Below are positions 1-8,500 of a stretch of DNA of 20,180 bases, one piece after another; position 1 is the stretch's first letter, and each line of letters opens with the position of its first letter. This DNA is from GCA-002701945 sp964442015. GTDB taxonomy: Bacteria; Fidelibacterota; Marinisomatia; Marinisomatales; TCS55. The notes under the pieces are model-generated. The model was given only the letters and a program-made list of their open reading frames with translations. It did not search any database and had not been told where the DNA came from. A program made the position numbers and the translations under genes. Where the stretch lies: the NCBI GenBank assembly GCA_964442015.1, contig CAYTYA010000029.1, positions 1 to 20,180 of the forward strand, given 5' to 3'.

Positions 1-1970
1 CAAGTGGCGGTGAATTTGAAGCATCTGAAAGTGTTACATTTAATACTTCTGATGGGAGATTTAATATTGTTGAATATAGTTATCTTAATTCCCCAACAAT
101 TGAAAAAGATTTGTTTAATATTAATAATCATGATTTAGAATTATCAATGCCATTTTTTGTGAATTCAGGATTTATTGATTTATCAAATAATGATAAAACA
201 ATAAATAATAATGCCTCACAAAGAAGAACGCCTGATGTATCTGGGTATAATTTATATCGTAGTTCTGCTGATAGCCCAGATTATGAGCTTATTGCTAGTG
301 TTGGTGCAGATGAAATTGAATACACAGATACAGATGTAATGAATGGGGTGACATATTATTATTATGTGACAACTGATTATACTCCTTTAGGAACAGAGTC
401 AGGTCCAAGTAATGTTGCTGATGCTACTCCTGTAGAGTGGGTTGAATTGTCCATTTCTGATGGGGCTGCTTTATCAGGATATACAGATACTTTAGATATA
501 TCAATAAACAATGAAGCTGAAATAGGTTTTTTCTATATTGAAATATCTGATGATCCAGACTATATCATTGCAGAAACTGTTTTACAAACAGACCGGACGC
601 AAAATTATACATTAAGCGTAACCGAAACAAATGGGGTGATGGTAGTTTCAGCATTCCCTAATGGGAGCAATGTTACATTATCTTCGGGGAGTGATCCAGT
701 ATGTAGAGTAATTGTGCGAGGAGCTAGTATGGAGCCAGCATATGTAGATCTGGATTTTACTTTTGCAAATATAGAAGATTATAATGGTGTTGAGATGAAT
801 TGGACTGGTGATGATGCAGATTTTGAAGTTTCGGTTGAGACTCAAGTTCTTGCAATGCCAAATATGGTAGTAAGTCCTGGTGAAGGGTTTATTATGCCAC
901 TTATGATTAGTAATTCACAGCCAGTCTCAGCAATCCAACTTTCATTATCTAGTCAAGCAAGTTACATTACTGGTGTTACAGTAGTTTCATCTGATTATAT
1001 GGATTTTTCAGATTGGTATTTTGGAGGGAATCAGGATGGAAGTGATTATAACGTGATCATAACTGATTTGACATTAAATAATCCAATTATGCCAGGTATG
1101 GGGCATATTGCCGATATTTATTTGTATGTGGATGCAAACACACCCTCAGGGAGTTCGTACCCTATTGAAGTTGATAAAATAGTAGCAGATGCAAATAGTA
1201 TTGGAATGTTTACTGAGATGATTTCTTCCAGTGTTTTTGTTGGTACTCCTATGGCGCACTTTTCTATTGATACTAGTTTTTCTATGTCTGGTTCTGCAAC
1301 AAGAACAATTCCTGTTTATTTGGATAATATTGTTCCAATCTCTGTTTTTGAAATGACTCTCATGGATATGCCAGATGGATTAATTGTTACCTCAGTTAAT
1401 CCTGTGGGTCGTTTTTCAGATGTTGGAGGATTATTCTTAGATAATACTGGTGAAGATGAAGATGGTAATTGCTTTATTTTTGGCTATACGGTTGGAACTG
1501 CTATTCCATCTGGTTCTGGACCAATATTTGAATTAACTATACAAAGGAAAAATACTTTTGGAGGGCAATTAGGGGTGTTTTTTGGAGACGTTACTGCTCG
1601 AGATGAAAACACTAGTGAAGTAACAGTCAGTGGTTCAGGGTATGCTATGCTAAGCGTGGCCCTAGAGTTAACAGATACATTCATTATACCTGATCGCTAT
1701 AAGCTGTATCAAAATTATCCAAACCCTTTTAATCCTACGACAGTAATTCAATATGATATACCTGAGCTATCACAAGTTTCCTTAACAATATATGATTTAT
1801 CTGGACGTGAGATTAACCAGTTAGTAAATGAGGCTCAATCACCTGGCTTAAAAACGATGGTGTGGGACGGTAAAGATTTTATGGGTAATAAAATGGGCGC
1901 TGGTGTATATATATATCAATTAAAATCTGATAATTATGTTGAATCCAAAAAGATGATATTTGTTAAATAA
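1..1970 (+). CDS. Secreted multidomain protein with C-terminal type IX sorting domain (5' partial)
   Basis: The reading frame (codons starting at base 3) is open to the left edge, so the N-terminus lies outside the window; a TTG at 111 is internal. Visible domains: the end of a beta-rich domain (bases 3-210); a fibronectin type III-like domain (about 219-431, with G-Y-N-L-Y-R and a TYYYYVT strand); then three beta-sandwich segments that read as cohesin-like (about 447-830, 855-1245 and 1250-1660). The last 87 residues (from about 1707) are a classic T9SS sorting/FlgD-like tail: YQNYPNPFNP, then S-L-T-I-Y-D-L-S-G-R, W-D-G-K-D, G-A-G-V-Y-I-Y and a basic end. Such proteins are exported by Sec, cross the outer membrane by T9SS and are surface-attached or released. 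The cargo function is unknown; no catalytic motif is visible. It is separated from the downstream respiratory genes by a terminator. Confidence 0.9.
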   Translation, partial: SGGEFEASESVTFNTSDGRFNIVEYSYLNSPTIEKDLFNINNHDLELSMPFFVNSGFIDLSNNDKTINNNASQRRTPDVSGYNLYRSSADSPDYELIASVGADEIEYTDTDVMNGVTYYYYVTTDYTPLGTESGPSNVADATPVEWVELSISDGAALSGYTDTLDISINNEAEIGFFYIEISDDPDYIIAETVLQTDRTQNYTLSVTETNGVMVVSAFPNGSNVTLSSGSDPVCRVIVRGASMEPAYVDLDFTFANIEDYNGVEMNWTGDDADFEVSVETQVLAMPNMVVSPGEGFIMPLMISNSQPVSAIQLSLSSQASYITGVTVVSSDYMDFSDWYFGGNQDGSDYNVIITDLTLNNPIMPGMGHIADIYLYVDANTPSGSSYPIEVDKIVADANSIGMFTEMISSSVFVGTPMAHFSIDTSFSMSGSATRTIPVYLDNIVPISVFEMTLMDMPDGLIVTSVNPVGRFSDVGGLFLDNTGEDEDGNCFIFGYTVGTAIPSGSGPIFELTIQRKNTFGGQLGVFFGDVTARDENTSEVTVSGSGYAMLSVALELTDTFIIPDRYKLYQNYPNPFNPTTVIQYDIPELSQVSLTIYDLSGREINQLVNEAQSPGLKTMVWDGKDFMGNKMGAGVYIYQLKSDNYVESKKMIFVK

Positions 1971-1993
1971 ATTTTCATGAAATATTTTATTTT

Positions 1994-2019
1994 AAAGGCA
2001 GGTAAAACCTGCCTTTTTT
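1994..2019 (+). terminator. Rho-independent terminator of the T9SS-cargo gene
   Basis: A stem aaaggcaggt (1994-2003) pairs perfectly with acctgccttt (2007-2016) across a three-base AAA loop. The 3' arm runs into six consecutive T residues (2014-2019). It lies 24 bases after the stop codon of the upstream gene, as expected for an intrinsic terminator. Confidence 0.9.
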
Positions 2020-2040
2020 GTTTCGCCAAACAATAAACAT

Positions 2041-2068
2041 TTGATTAATTTAACCGACTAAATAAATA
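2041..2068 (+). promoter_or_regulatory. Possible promoter of tRNA-Leu and the respiratory cluster
   Basis: TTGATT (2041-2046) and TAAATA (2063-2068) are separated by 16 bases. They end 8 bases before the mature tRNA 5' end, a plausible sigma70-like layout just after the upstream terminator. The DNA is AT-rich and FCB-group promoters often differ from the E. coli consensus, so this is tentative. Confidence 0.35.
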
Positions 2069-2076
2069 AACATGTT

Positions 2077-2160
2077 GCCGCGGTGGTGGAATTGGTAGAC
2101 ACGCCAGATTTAGGATCTGGTGCTCGTAAGGGTGTGAAGGTTCGAGTCCTTTCCGCGGCA
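2077..2160 (+). tRNA. tRNA-Leu (anticodon UAG)
   Basis: An 84-base class II tRNA. The acceptor stem GCCGCGG (2077-2083) pairs with CCGCGGC (2153-2159), followed by discriminator A at 2160. The anticodon arm is CCAGA-TTTAGGA-TCTGG, giving anticodon TAG, which reads CUN leucine codons. A long variable arm (about TGCTCGTAAGGGTGT) and the T-arm GGTTCGAGTCC are present. The 3' CCA is not encoded (the genome reads CAC), so CCA must be added after transcription. There is no terminator before the next gene 49 bases downstream, so read-through into the respiratory cluster is possible. Confidence 0.96.
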
Positions 2161-2209
2161 CACTATTTTGAAAAACAGATTATATTGATAATAAAGTTTT
2201 ATAGTTAAA

Positions 2210-3046
2210 ATGTCCGAAGATAAGAAATCAGTTTTTCAAGTAATTATCCATAGCTTTTTTGTTGTTCCATTTATTATTGCAATTTTTGGTGTATTGATCT
2301 TTCTTATGGTACGCGTATTAACCTTGGAGCCTAGAACTGCCCATGATTATTTAGAGGATGTAAAAATTGGAGGAACAACAAAGCGTTGGCAGGGCGCATT
2401 TGAGTTATCTAAAATTTTAGCAAACCCCAATAGCATCCCAACTGATGATAGATTTGTAAATGATCTAATATCAACCTATAAGTATTCTGAGAATGAAAGA
2501 GATAATAGAATACAGATTTATTTAGCTCTCGCGATGGGAAGAACAAATGATCTTAGATACGCAGATATTTTAGAAAAATCATTAATAAATGAAGATGAAG
2601 AAATATTGAGTGCTGCAATCTTTTCTTTAGGATTGATTGGGAATCAAAAGAGTTTAGAAAAACTATTAAAATTATCAGACCATTCATCGGCTAGAGTTCG
2701 TCATCAATTAGTAGTGGCTCTTGGAAATTATAATAATGATCAATCTCGAAAAACTTTATATGAATTATTGAATGATTTAGAGCCAAATGTAAGATGGGAT
2801 GCAGCCATTTCTTTGGCAAAGCAAAAAGATAATAAAGGGCGAAGAATAATATTAGACCTTATGGATAGAAAATATTTAGATTCCTTTCCTAATATTGATC
2901 AAATAGAACAGAACCAAGCTATGTTAACAGCAATTGCTGTTAGTAAACAAATATTAGATAATGAAATAAAGGAAATATTAATAGAATTGATGGATACTGA
3001 TATCAATATGAAAATTCGTCAAGCTGCACGAAATGTATTACAATAA
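2210..3046 (+). CDS. Membrane-anchored HEAT-repeat protein heading the respiratory cluster
   Basis: A 278-residue protein. Residues about 11-36 form one strongly hydrophobic membrane helix (FFVVPFIIAIFGVLIFLMV). The rest is soluble and alpha-helical, with HEAT/armadillo-like repeats from about residue 105 to the end; typical repeat signatures are E-E-I-L-S-A-A-I-F-S-L-G, A-R-V-R-H-Q-L-V-V-A-L-G and P-N-V-R-W-D-A-A-I-S-L-A. There are no cysteines or cofactor motifs, so it is a scaffold or adaptor rather than an electron carrier. It sits 17 bases upstream of the Rieske gene and is probably cotranscribed with it. That position suggests, by inference, a role in assembling or bridging the bc complex. 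No strong Shine-Dalgarno is seen before the ATG. Its precise function is unknown. Confidence 0.85.
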   Translation: MSEDKKSVFQVIIHSFFVVPFIIAIFGVLIFLMVRVLTLEPRTAHDYLEDVKIGGTTKRWQGAFELSKILANPNSIPTDDRFVNDLISTYKYSENERDNRIQIYLALAMGRTNDLRYADILEKSLINEDEEILSAAIFSLGLIGNQKSLEKLLKLSDHSSARVRHQLVVALGNYNNDQSRKTLYELLNDLEPNVRWDAAISLAKQKDNKGRRIILDLMDRKYLDSFPNIDQIEQNQAMLTAIAVSKQILDNEIKEILIELMDTDINMKIRQAARNVLQ

Positions 3047-3063
3047 TTTATAGGATATTTAGT

Positions 3064-3633
3064 ATGCCAGATGGTAAAAGCACAGTAACAAAATCCCCAG
3101 ATCCCAAATCTCCAGCGGCTCTTGGTAAAGCGACAAAAGATACAGAAGGATTAAATAGAAGATCTTTTTTTTCTTGGTTATCCTTTGGCTGGGTTGCATT
3201 TGTAGCTGCTACAGGTGGTTTTTTTACTATGCTTCTAAGATTTTTATTTCCAAATGTGCTTTTTGAACCTGTACAAACCTTTCGAGCTGGATTCCCTGAT
3301 GATTATATCATAGGAGAAGTTAGTACTAAATGGAAAGATAAATATGGTGTGTGGATTATTCGAAATGATCAAGGTATATATGCCTTATCTACTGTTTGTA
3401 CTCATTTGGGCTGTACTCCTAATTGGCTTTCTTCATCAAAAAAGTTTAAATGCCCTTGTCATGGAAGCGGATTTAAAGCAACTGGAATCAATTTTGAAGG
3501 TCCAGCACCTAGGCCTCTTGAGAGATATCGAATTGTTCTTGCTGATAGTGGGGAAATTATAGTTGATAAGACTCAAAAATATCAACAAGAGAAGGGTCAG
3601 TGGAGTGACCCGGAAGCATTTTTAACGGTATAG
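3064..3633 (+). CDS. qcrA: Rieske iron-sulfur subunit of the quinol:cytochrome c reductase (bc) complex
   Basis: A 189-residue protein. After a polar N-terminus comes a twin-arginine-like signal/anchor (N31-R32-R33-S-F-F, then a hydrophobic helix at about 38-62), as expected for a Tat-exported, membrane-anchored Rieske protein. The 2Fe-2S box is complete: C112-T-H114-L-G-C117, twelve residues, then C130-P-C132-H133-G-S135-G-F137. C112, H114, C130 and H133 are the predicted cluster ligands; C117 and C132 the stabilising disulfide. The Ser that raises potential is kept (S135), but the Tyr expected two residues later is Phe137. It takes one electron from quinol at the cytochrome b Qo site and passes it to the c-type cytochrome. 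Cytochrome b follows after 11 bases. Confidence 0.96.
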   Translation: MPDGKSTVTKSPDPKSPAALGKATKDTEGLNRRSFFSWLSFGWVAFVAATGGFFTMLLRFLFPNVLFEPVQTFRAGFPDDYIIGEVSTKWKDKYGVWIIRNDQGIYALSTVCTHLGCTPNWLSSSKKFKCPCHGSGFKATGINFEGPAPRPLERYRIVLADSGEIIVDKTQKYQQEKGQWSDPEAFLTV

Positions 3634-3644
3634 TGAGATAAGAT

Positions 3645-4439
3645 ATGTCTGAAAAAAATAACAAATCTATTTTAGAAAAAGCTGCTGAATCTCAGGTTTG
3701 GAAATCAATATTTAGAGGCGGTGGTGTGCCAAGGAATAGACGTCAACGTATGATGTCAGTGTTAAATTCAGTTTTCCTTCATTTACACCCAGTGCGTCTT
3801 CCTAAACATGCTGTTAAATTAAAGTTTACTTGGTGTATGGGAGGTTTATCTTTTTTTATATTTCTTATTCTTACAATATCTGGAATCCTATTAATGTTTT
3901 ATTATCGACCAACAATAGAATATGCGTATACTGATATTATAGATCTTGCTGAACAAGTACCTTTCGGTATTATGCGTGAATTACATAGGTGGGGTGCGCA
4001 CGCAATGGTAATCACAGTCTGGTTGCATATGTTTAGAGTATTTATGACTGGTTCATATAAACCTCCTAGAGAATTCAATTGGGCTGTTGGTGTTATATTG
4101 CTATTGTTGACGCTACTATTAAGTTTTACAGGTTATCTATTGCCTTGGGATCAATTAGCTATATGGGCAATAACAGTTGGCGGTAATATGGCTCGAGCAA
4201 CTCCCTTTTTAGGATCAGAAGGGCCAGGTGCGGCATTATTGGCAATAGGTGATATCAATTTTGTTACCATGGGAAGCGATGCACGTTTTATTTTAATTGG
4301 TGGCCGATTCATGGGAGAAGCAGCTCTGTTACGTTTCTATGTATTGCATTGTATTGGATTACCATTTATTATAATGATATTTATGGCTGTTCACTTTTGG
4401 AGAGTAAGAAAGGATGGCGGTATCTCCACGCCAGTATAG
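3645..4439 (+). CDS. qcrB: Cytochrome b, N-terminal (b6-like) subunit of the bc complex
   Basis: A 264-residue integral membrane protein with four main helices, matching cytochrome b6. The two b hemes are predicted to be held by H114 and H128 in the second helix (R-E-L-H-R-W-G-A-H, W-L-H-M-F-R) and by H235 and H250 in the fourth (Y-V-L-H-C-I-G, M-A-V-H-F-W-R). The second pair is 15 residues apart, as in b6 and Firmicute-type proteins, not 14 as in mitochondrial cytochrome b. The G-Y-L-L-P-W-D-Q motif near residue 163 is conserved. The chain ends after R-K-D-G-G-I-S-T-P-V, the natural break between b6 and subunit IV, and the C-terminal half begins 2 bases after the stop. It catalyses quinol oxidation and reduction together with the Rieske protein and the next subunit. 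Confidence 0.97.
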   Translation: MSEKNNKSILEKAAESQVWKSIFRGGGVPRNRRQRMMSVLNSVFLHLHPVRLPKHAVKLKFTWCMGGLSFFIFLILTISGILLMFYYRPTIEYAYTDIIDLAEQVPFGIMRELHRWGAHAMVITVWLHMFRVFMTGSYKPPREFNWAVGVILLLLTLLLSFTGYLLPWDQLAIWAITVGGNMARATPFLGSEGPGAALLAIGDINFVTMGSDARFILIGGRFMGEAALLRFYVLHCIGLPFIIMIFMAVHFWRVRKDGGISTPV

Positions 4440-4441
4440 TT

Positions 4442-5560
4442 ATGGGATCATTTAAAGAAATTGTAAATACCGTATCAAACCCTACAATATTATTTACTTC
4501 TGTGCTAATATTATTCCCGTTTGTATTTCCACCTACAAATTGGTTTGAAAAATGGCACCGAAAATTGGGATTGCATCATTTGTGGGGAACCAAAGCAATT
4601 ATTATTGCCATTATTGGAATGACGGCTTTTTTCATTTACGGCTTGGGAGATTATAATTTTCAAAAAATAGTTTTAAAACCTGATAATGTTCCAATATCAG
4701 GAATGATTTTTCTTGTAGTTTTCTTTACGTGGCTATCTATGCATCAGGCCTACAAAAATGATGAGCGCTTAGATGCTGGTCAAAAGCCAGACGAGTTTTA
4801 TGAAGCTCCAAATGATAAAGTTCTGGTATGGCCGGATCTAGTGTATATTGAACTTATATCATTGATAATAATGTCAGCATTTTTATTGGTTTGGTCTATT
4901 GGTTTGCCTGCTCCTATTGAGGAGCCTGCTAATCCCACGGAATCACCAAATCCAGCAAAGGCTCCTTGGTATTTTTTGGGTCTTCAGGAAATGTTAGTCT
5001 ATTTTGATCCCTGGATGGCTGGAGTAGTGTTACCAAGCTTAATTATCGTTGCATTAATGGCAATGCCATATATAGATAGAAGTCCCGAAAATTCAGGTTT
5101 TTATAGCTACAAGCGTAGAAGACTTGGCATTTCATTGTATATGTTTGGATGGCTCGTTTTGTGGCAGTTATTAATAATTGTTGGAACCGTATTAAGAGGT
5201 CCAAATTGGAATTTCTTTGGTCCTTTTGAATATTGGGATGTACATAAGCTAGAAGCTCTAACAAATATTAATTTATCAGAGATAATCTATATTAAATTTC
5301 TTAATACTGGTCTTCCGAGCAATATTTTAGTTCGTGAAATTTGGGGTATTCTTATTACGTTAGGTTATTTTCTAATATTACCTCCATTATTAGCCAAAAC
5401 AATTCTTAAAAACATGTATGAGAAACTAGGTGTAGCTAGATACTCTATCTTTATTGTTCTAATTATTACGGCACTAACCTTGCCTATCAAGATGTATCTA
5501 CGCTGGATATTTAATTTGAAATATATTATTTCTATTCCTGAATATTTTTTCAACTTTTAA
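4442..5560 (+). CDS. Cytochrome b, C-terminal (subunit IV-like) subunit of the bc complex
   Basis: A 372-residue multi-helix membrane protein. I start it at ATG 4442, two bases after the previous stop; the frame is open further upstream to 4349, but that part overlaps cytochrome b in another frame and is not protein-like. It has an N-terminal extension with two hydrophobic helices (about 15-32 and 50-68) not found in plant subunit IV, and another hydrophobic segment at about 85-100. The subunit IV core begins near V-W-P-D-L (129-133) and contains E-P-A-N-P-T then A174-P-W-Y177-F-L-G-L-Q-E at the Qo site, where classical proteins have P-E-W-Y. The R-G-P-N-W-N-F-F-G-P-F segment (252-262) and two or three further helices follow. 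It carries no heme-ligand histidine pair and completes the quinol sites of the split cytochrome b. Confidence 0.93.
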   Translation: MGSFKEIVNTVSNPTILFTSVLILFPFVFPPTNWFEKWHRKLGLHHLWGTKAIIIAIIGMTAFFIYGLGDYNFQKIVLKPDNVPISGMIFLVVFFTWLSMHQAYKNDERLDAGQKPDEFYEAPNDKVLVWPDLVYIELISLIIMSAFLLVWSIGLPAPIEEPANPTESPNPAKAPWYFLGLQEMLVYFDPWMAGVVLPSLIIVALMAMPYIDRSPENSGFYSYKRRRLGISLYMFGWLVLWQLLIIVGTVLRGPNWNFFGPFEYWDVHKLEALTNINLSEIIYIKFLNTGLPSNILVREIWGILITLGYFLILPPLLAKTILKNMYEKLGVARYSIFIVLIITALTLPIKMYLRWIFNLKYIISIPEYFFNF

Positions 5561-5571
5561 TTATTTAACAT

Positions 5572-8500
5572 ATGTCAGAAAGCCAGGAAAGACATTATAA
5601 TATTTTAAAGTTGAATCGCTTGTTTGCGATTTCATCTATTATTTTTACAGCGGTCTGGCTACTTGTTTTTTTTGATGACTATCAACGTCCTTGGAAAAAA
5701 TATCAGAAAGAATTCCGGAAACTAGAAATTGAAAAGGTTAGAGCTGACCTTAGCAATTTGTCGGTGGAATTAGAGAGTAATTCAGAATACAATACACTTA
5801 AAGAAGAATTATCTTCATCAGAAATGCAATTGCAATCTCGTCAAAATGAGTTAGATGATATTATGAATCAGCTTACAATTATGGAGGCTGAGCTTTATAA
5901 GAATAACCAAATATATCAATTTGCAAAAGCTGATTTAGACGTACTTCAATATGATTATGAAAAAAGTCAATTTGGATATAGCAAAAGTACGGATATAGAA
6001 AAAAAGTATTTATCACTTAAGGATAGCGTAGATAAATATTTTTTGATAAGAGAACGATCTGAAATAAATATTGATCAAGTAAATGATGTTCGCCAAAAAA
6101 TAACAAGTGAGATTAATCAAATTAATAGTTCTTTAAAATCATTAGCGCGTGAAAAGAATATGATGCAAAGGAAATTGTCCAAAGTGGATCCTGAAGCAAT
6201 GACATTTGCTAATAAGATAGGTAATATTATTAGGGATTTACCAGTTCTTGATTTTATTGACCCTTATTATGAAGTAAAGCAGGTTGTAATTAATGATTTA
6301 GAAGAAGATCTTGTTTATATGGGTATGCCAAAAGTAGATCGTTGTGTCACTTGTCATGTTGGAATAGATAAAAAGGGTTTTGAAGATGCTCCACAACCTT
6401 ATGCTACTCATCCAAAGCTTGATTTAATGGTAGGTCCAAATTCATCCCATCCAATTAGTGAATTTGGATGTACTTCATGTCATGCAGGTCGTGGAAGAGG
6501 AACTGGATTTTATTCTTCAGCTCATAGTCCAAATGATAAAGAAACTGAACATCGATGGGAAGAAGAGCATGATTGGAAGCCTATGCATCATTGGGAAAAC
6601 CCCATGTTGCCTACACGTTACGCTGAGGCGGGTTGTTACAAATGTCATAGTGGCAATATGCCGTTGAAAGAGGCTGAAACATTAAGTCTCGGACTATCAG
6701 TATTTGAAAAATCAGGTTGTTATGCCTGTCATAATATTGATCGTTGGGATGATGCTCCTAAACCAGGACCAAGTCTTTATAAATTAGCATCAAAAACAAA
6801 CAAAGAATGGACCTATAAATGGATCATGGATCCAAGATCATTTCGTCATAATACCTGGATGCCGCATTTCTTTAAAAAAGGGAATAACAATTCCACTGAT
6901 GATATAAAAAGAAGTGAACATGAAGCTCTAGCAATGACAGAGTATTTATTTAGTAAATCAGAATCTTATGAAACAATAAATCTTGATAATTTAGGAGATT
7001 ATGAAAGAGGCCGCGTCCTAGTAAATTCACTTGGCTGTAAAGGCTGCCATCAGATCCAGCCTGAAGCTGACCCTAGTTATGATCCGACAATTCAAGCTTT
7101 ACGTTCAGAGCAAGGACCCAACCTGATTAACCTAGGTTCTAAGGTTAATGAAGATTGGTTAGTGAGTTGGTTAAAAAATCCATATAGTTATCATGAGGGT
7201 ACAAAAATGCCAAACTTGCGTCTAACCGATCAGGAAGCTAAAGATATAACGACATACTTATTAGCTGATAAAAACAAAGATTTTGACAATATGAATGTTG
7301 TTCAGGTTAATAATGATGTGTTAGATCAAATTTCTGCAGATTTTCTTTCTCAATTGTTAAGAAAATCTCAAGTTGATGAGAAACTATCTAAAATGACTAC
7401 TAAAGAGAAATTGGACTATTCTGGTGAAAAGCTTATTGGTCATTATGGATGTTATTCTTGTCATAATATTGCAGGGTTTGAAGATAGAAAGCCAATTGGA
7501 ATTGCTTTAAATTTTGAAGGAAGTAAATTGATTTCCAAACTTGATTTTGGGTTCTGGCATGATGAAATACATCATACCAAGTGGGATTGGTTTTATACAA
7601 AAATAAATAAGCCCGCAACGTTTGATTTGATTCCCAATGAGGATGGAACACTTTCTGTTAAGGAATTAAATCCTCTAGATAAGTCTCGAATGCCTCATTA
7701 TGGTTTAACTGATAAGGAGATTAATGGTTTAGTTACATTAATAATGGGCCTTGTCAAGGATGAGATACCTGAATCTAAGCTTCCAGAAAAAACGCCCAAA
7801 TATTTAGCTACAACTGAAGGAGAAAGGTTTGTTCATACTAATAACTGTTTAGGCTGCCATAAATTAGATGGTGAAGGAGGGGCAATTTGGCCTTCAACAG
7901 CCATGTGGCTTGAAGAGATTGCAGGTTCTGAAAACTCGGAAGATATGAGTATTGTTCAGAGTTTTAGTCCGCCGCTCTTAAATACTCAGGGTCAGAAAGT
8001 GCAACCGGAATGGCTATTAAATTGGTTTCAAAATATATCTATGATACGACCTCACTTACAAGTGAGAATGCCTAGTTATGATTTTACACATGAAGAATGG
8101 AATAGTGTAATATCATATTTCCAATCAAAAGATGGATTATCATTAAAATATGAAAACCCACATAATTTTTCAAAAGCGTCAGATTCATATAAGGCGGGGG
8201 AAAAGATTCAAGAAGAAGGAGCGTGTATAAATTGTCATTTTTATGGAGAAATGAAACCACGGCAAGATGCTCTTACGTGGGCACCAAATTTAGTTTTAAC
8301 AAAAGACAGGCTTCGACCAGAATGGTTGATAGATTGGTTTAATGACCCTCAAACTGTTATGCCGGGAACTAAAATGCCTGCTCCTTATATACCAGTTGAT
8401 GAGCCTATTCCTGATGTGAAAGAATATTGGGGAAATGAAGTTGCCTCATTTGTTGGGGATACTACAGGTATGCTATATGGACTTATTGATTGGATGTGGG

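Noticed and set aside
111..113. TTG as the start of the first gene
   Set aside because: The same frame is open and protein-like back to base 3, and no ribosome site precedes the TTG; the gene is simply cut by the window edge.
4349..4441. Frameshift in a once-fused cytochrome b, or a longer N-terminus for the C half
   Set aside because: The N half ends at the natural b6/subunit IV border and a clean ATG follows two bases later; the upstream in-frame part only shadows the N half and has no subunit IV-like sequence.
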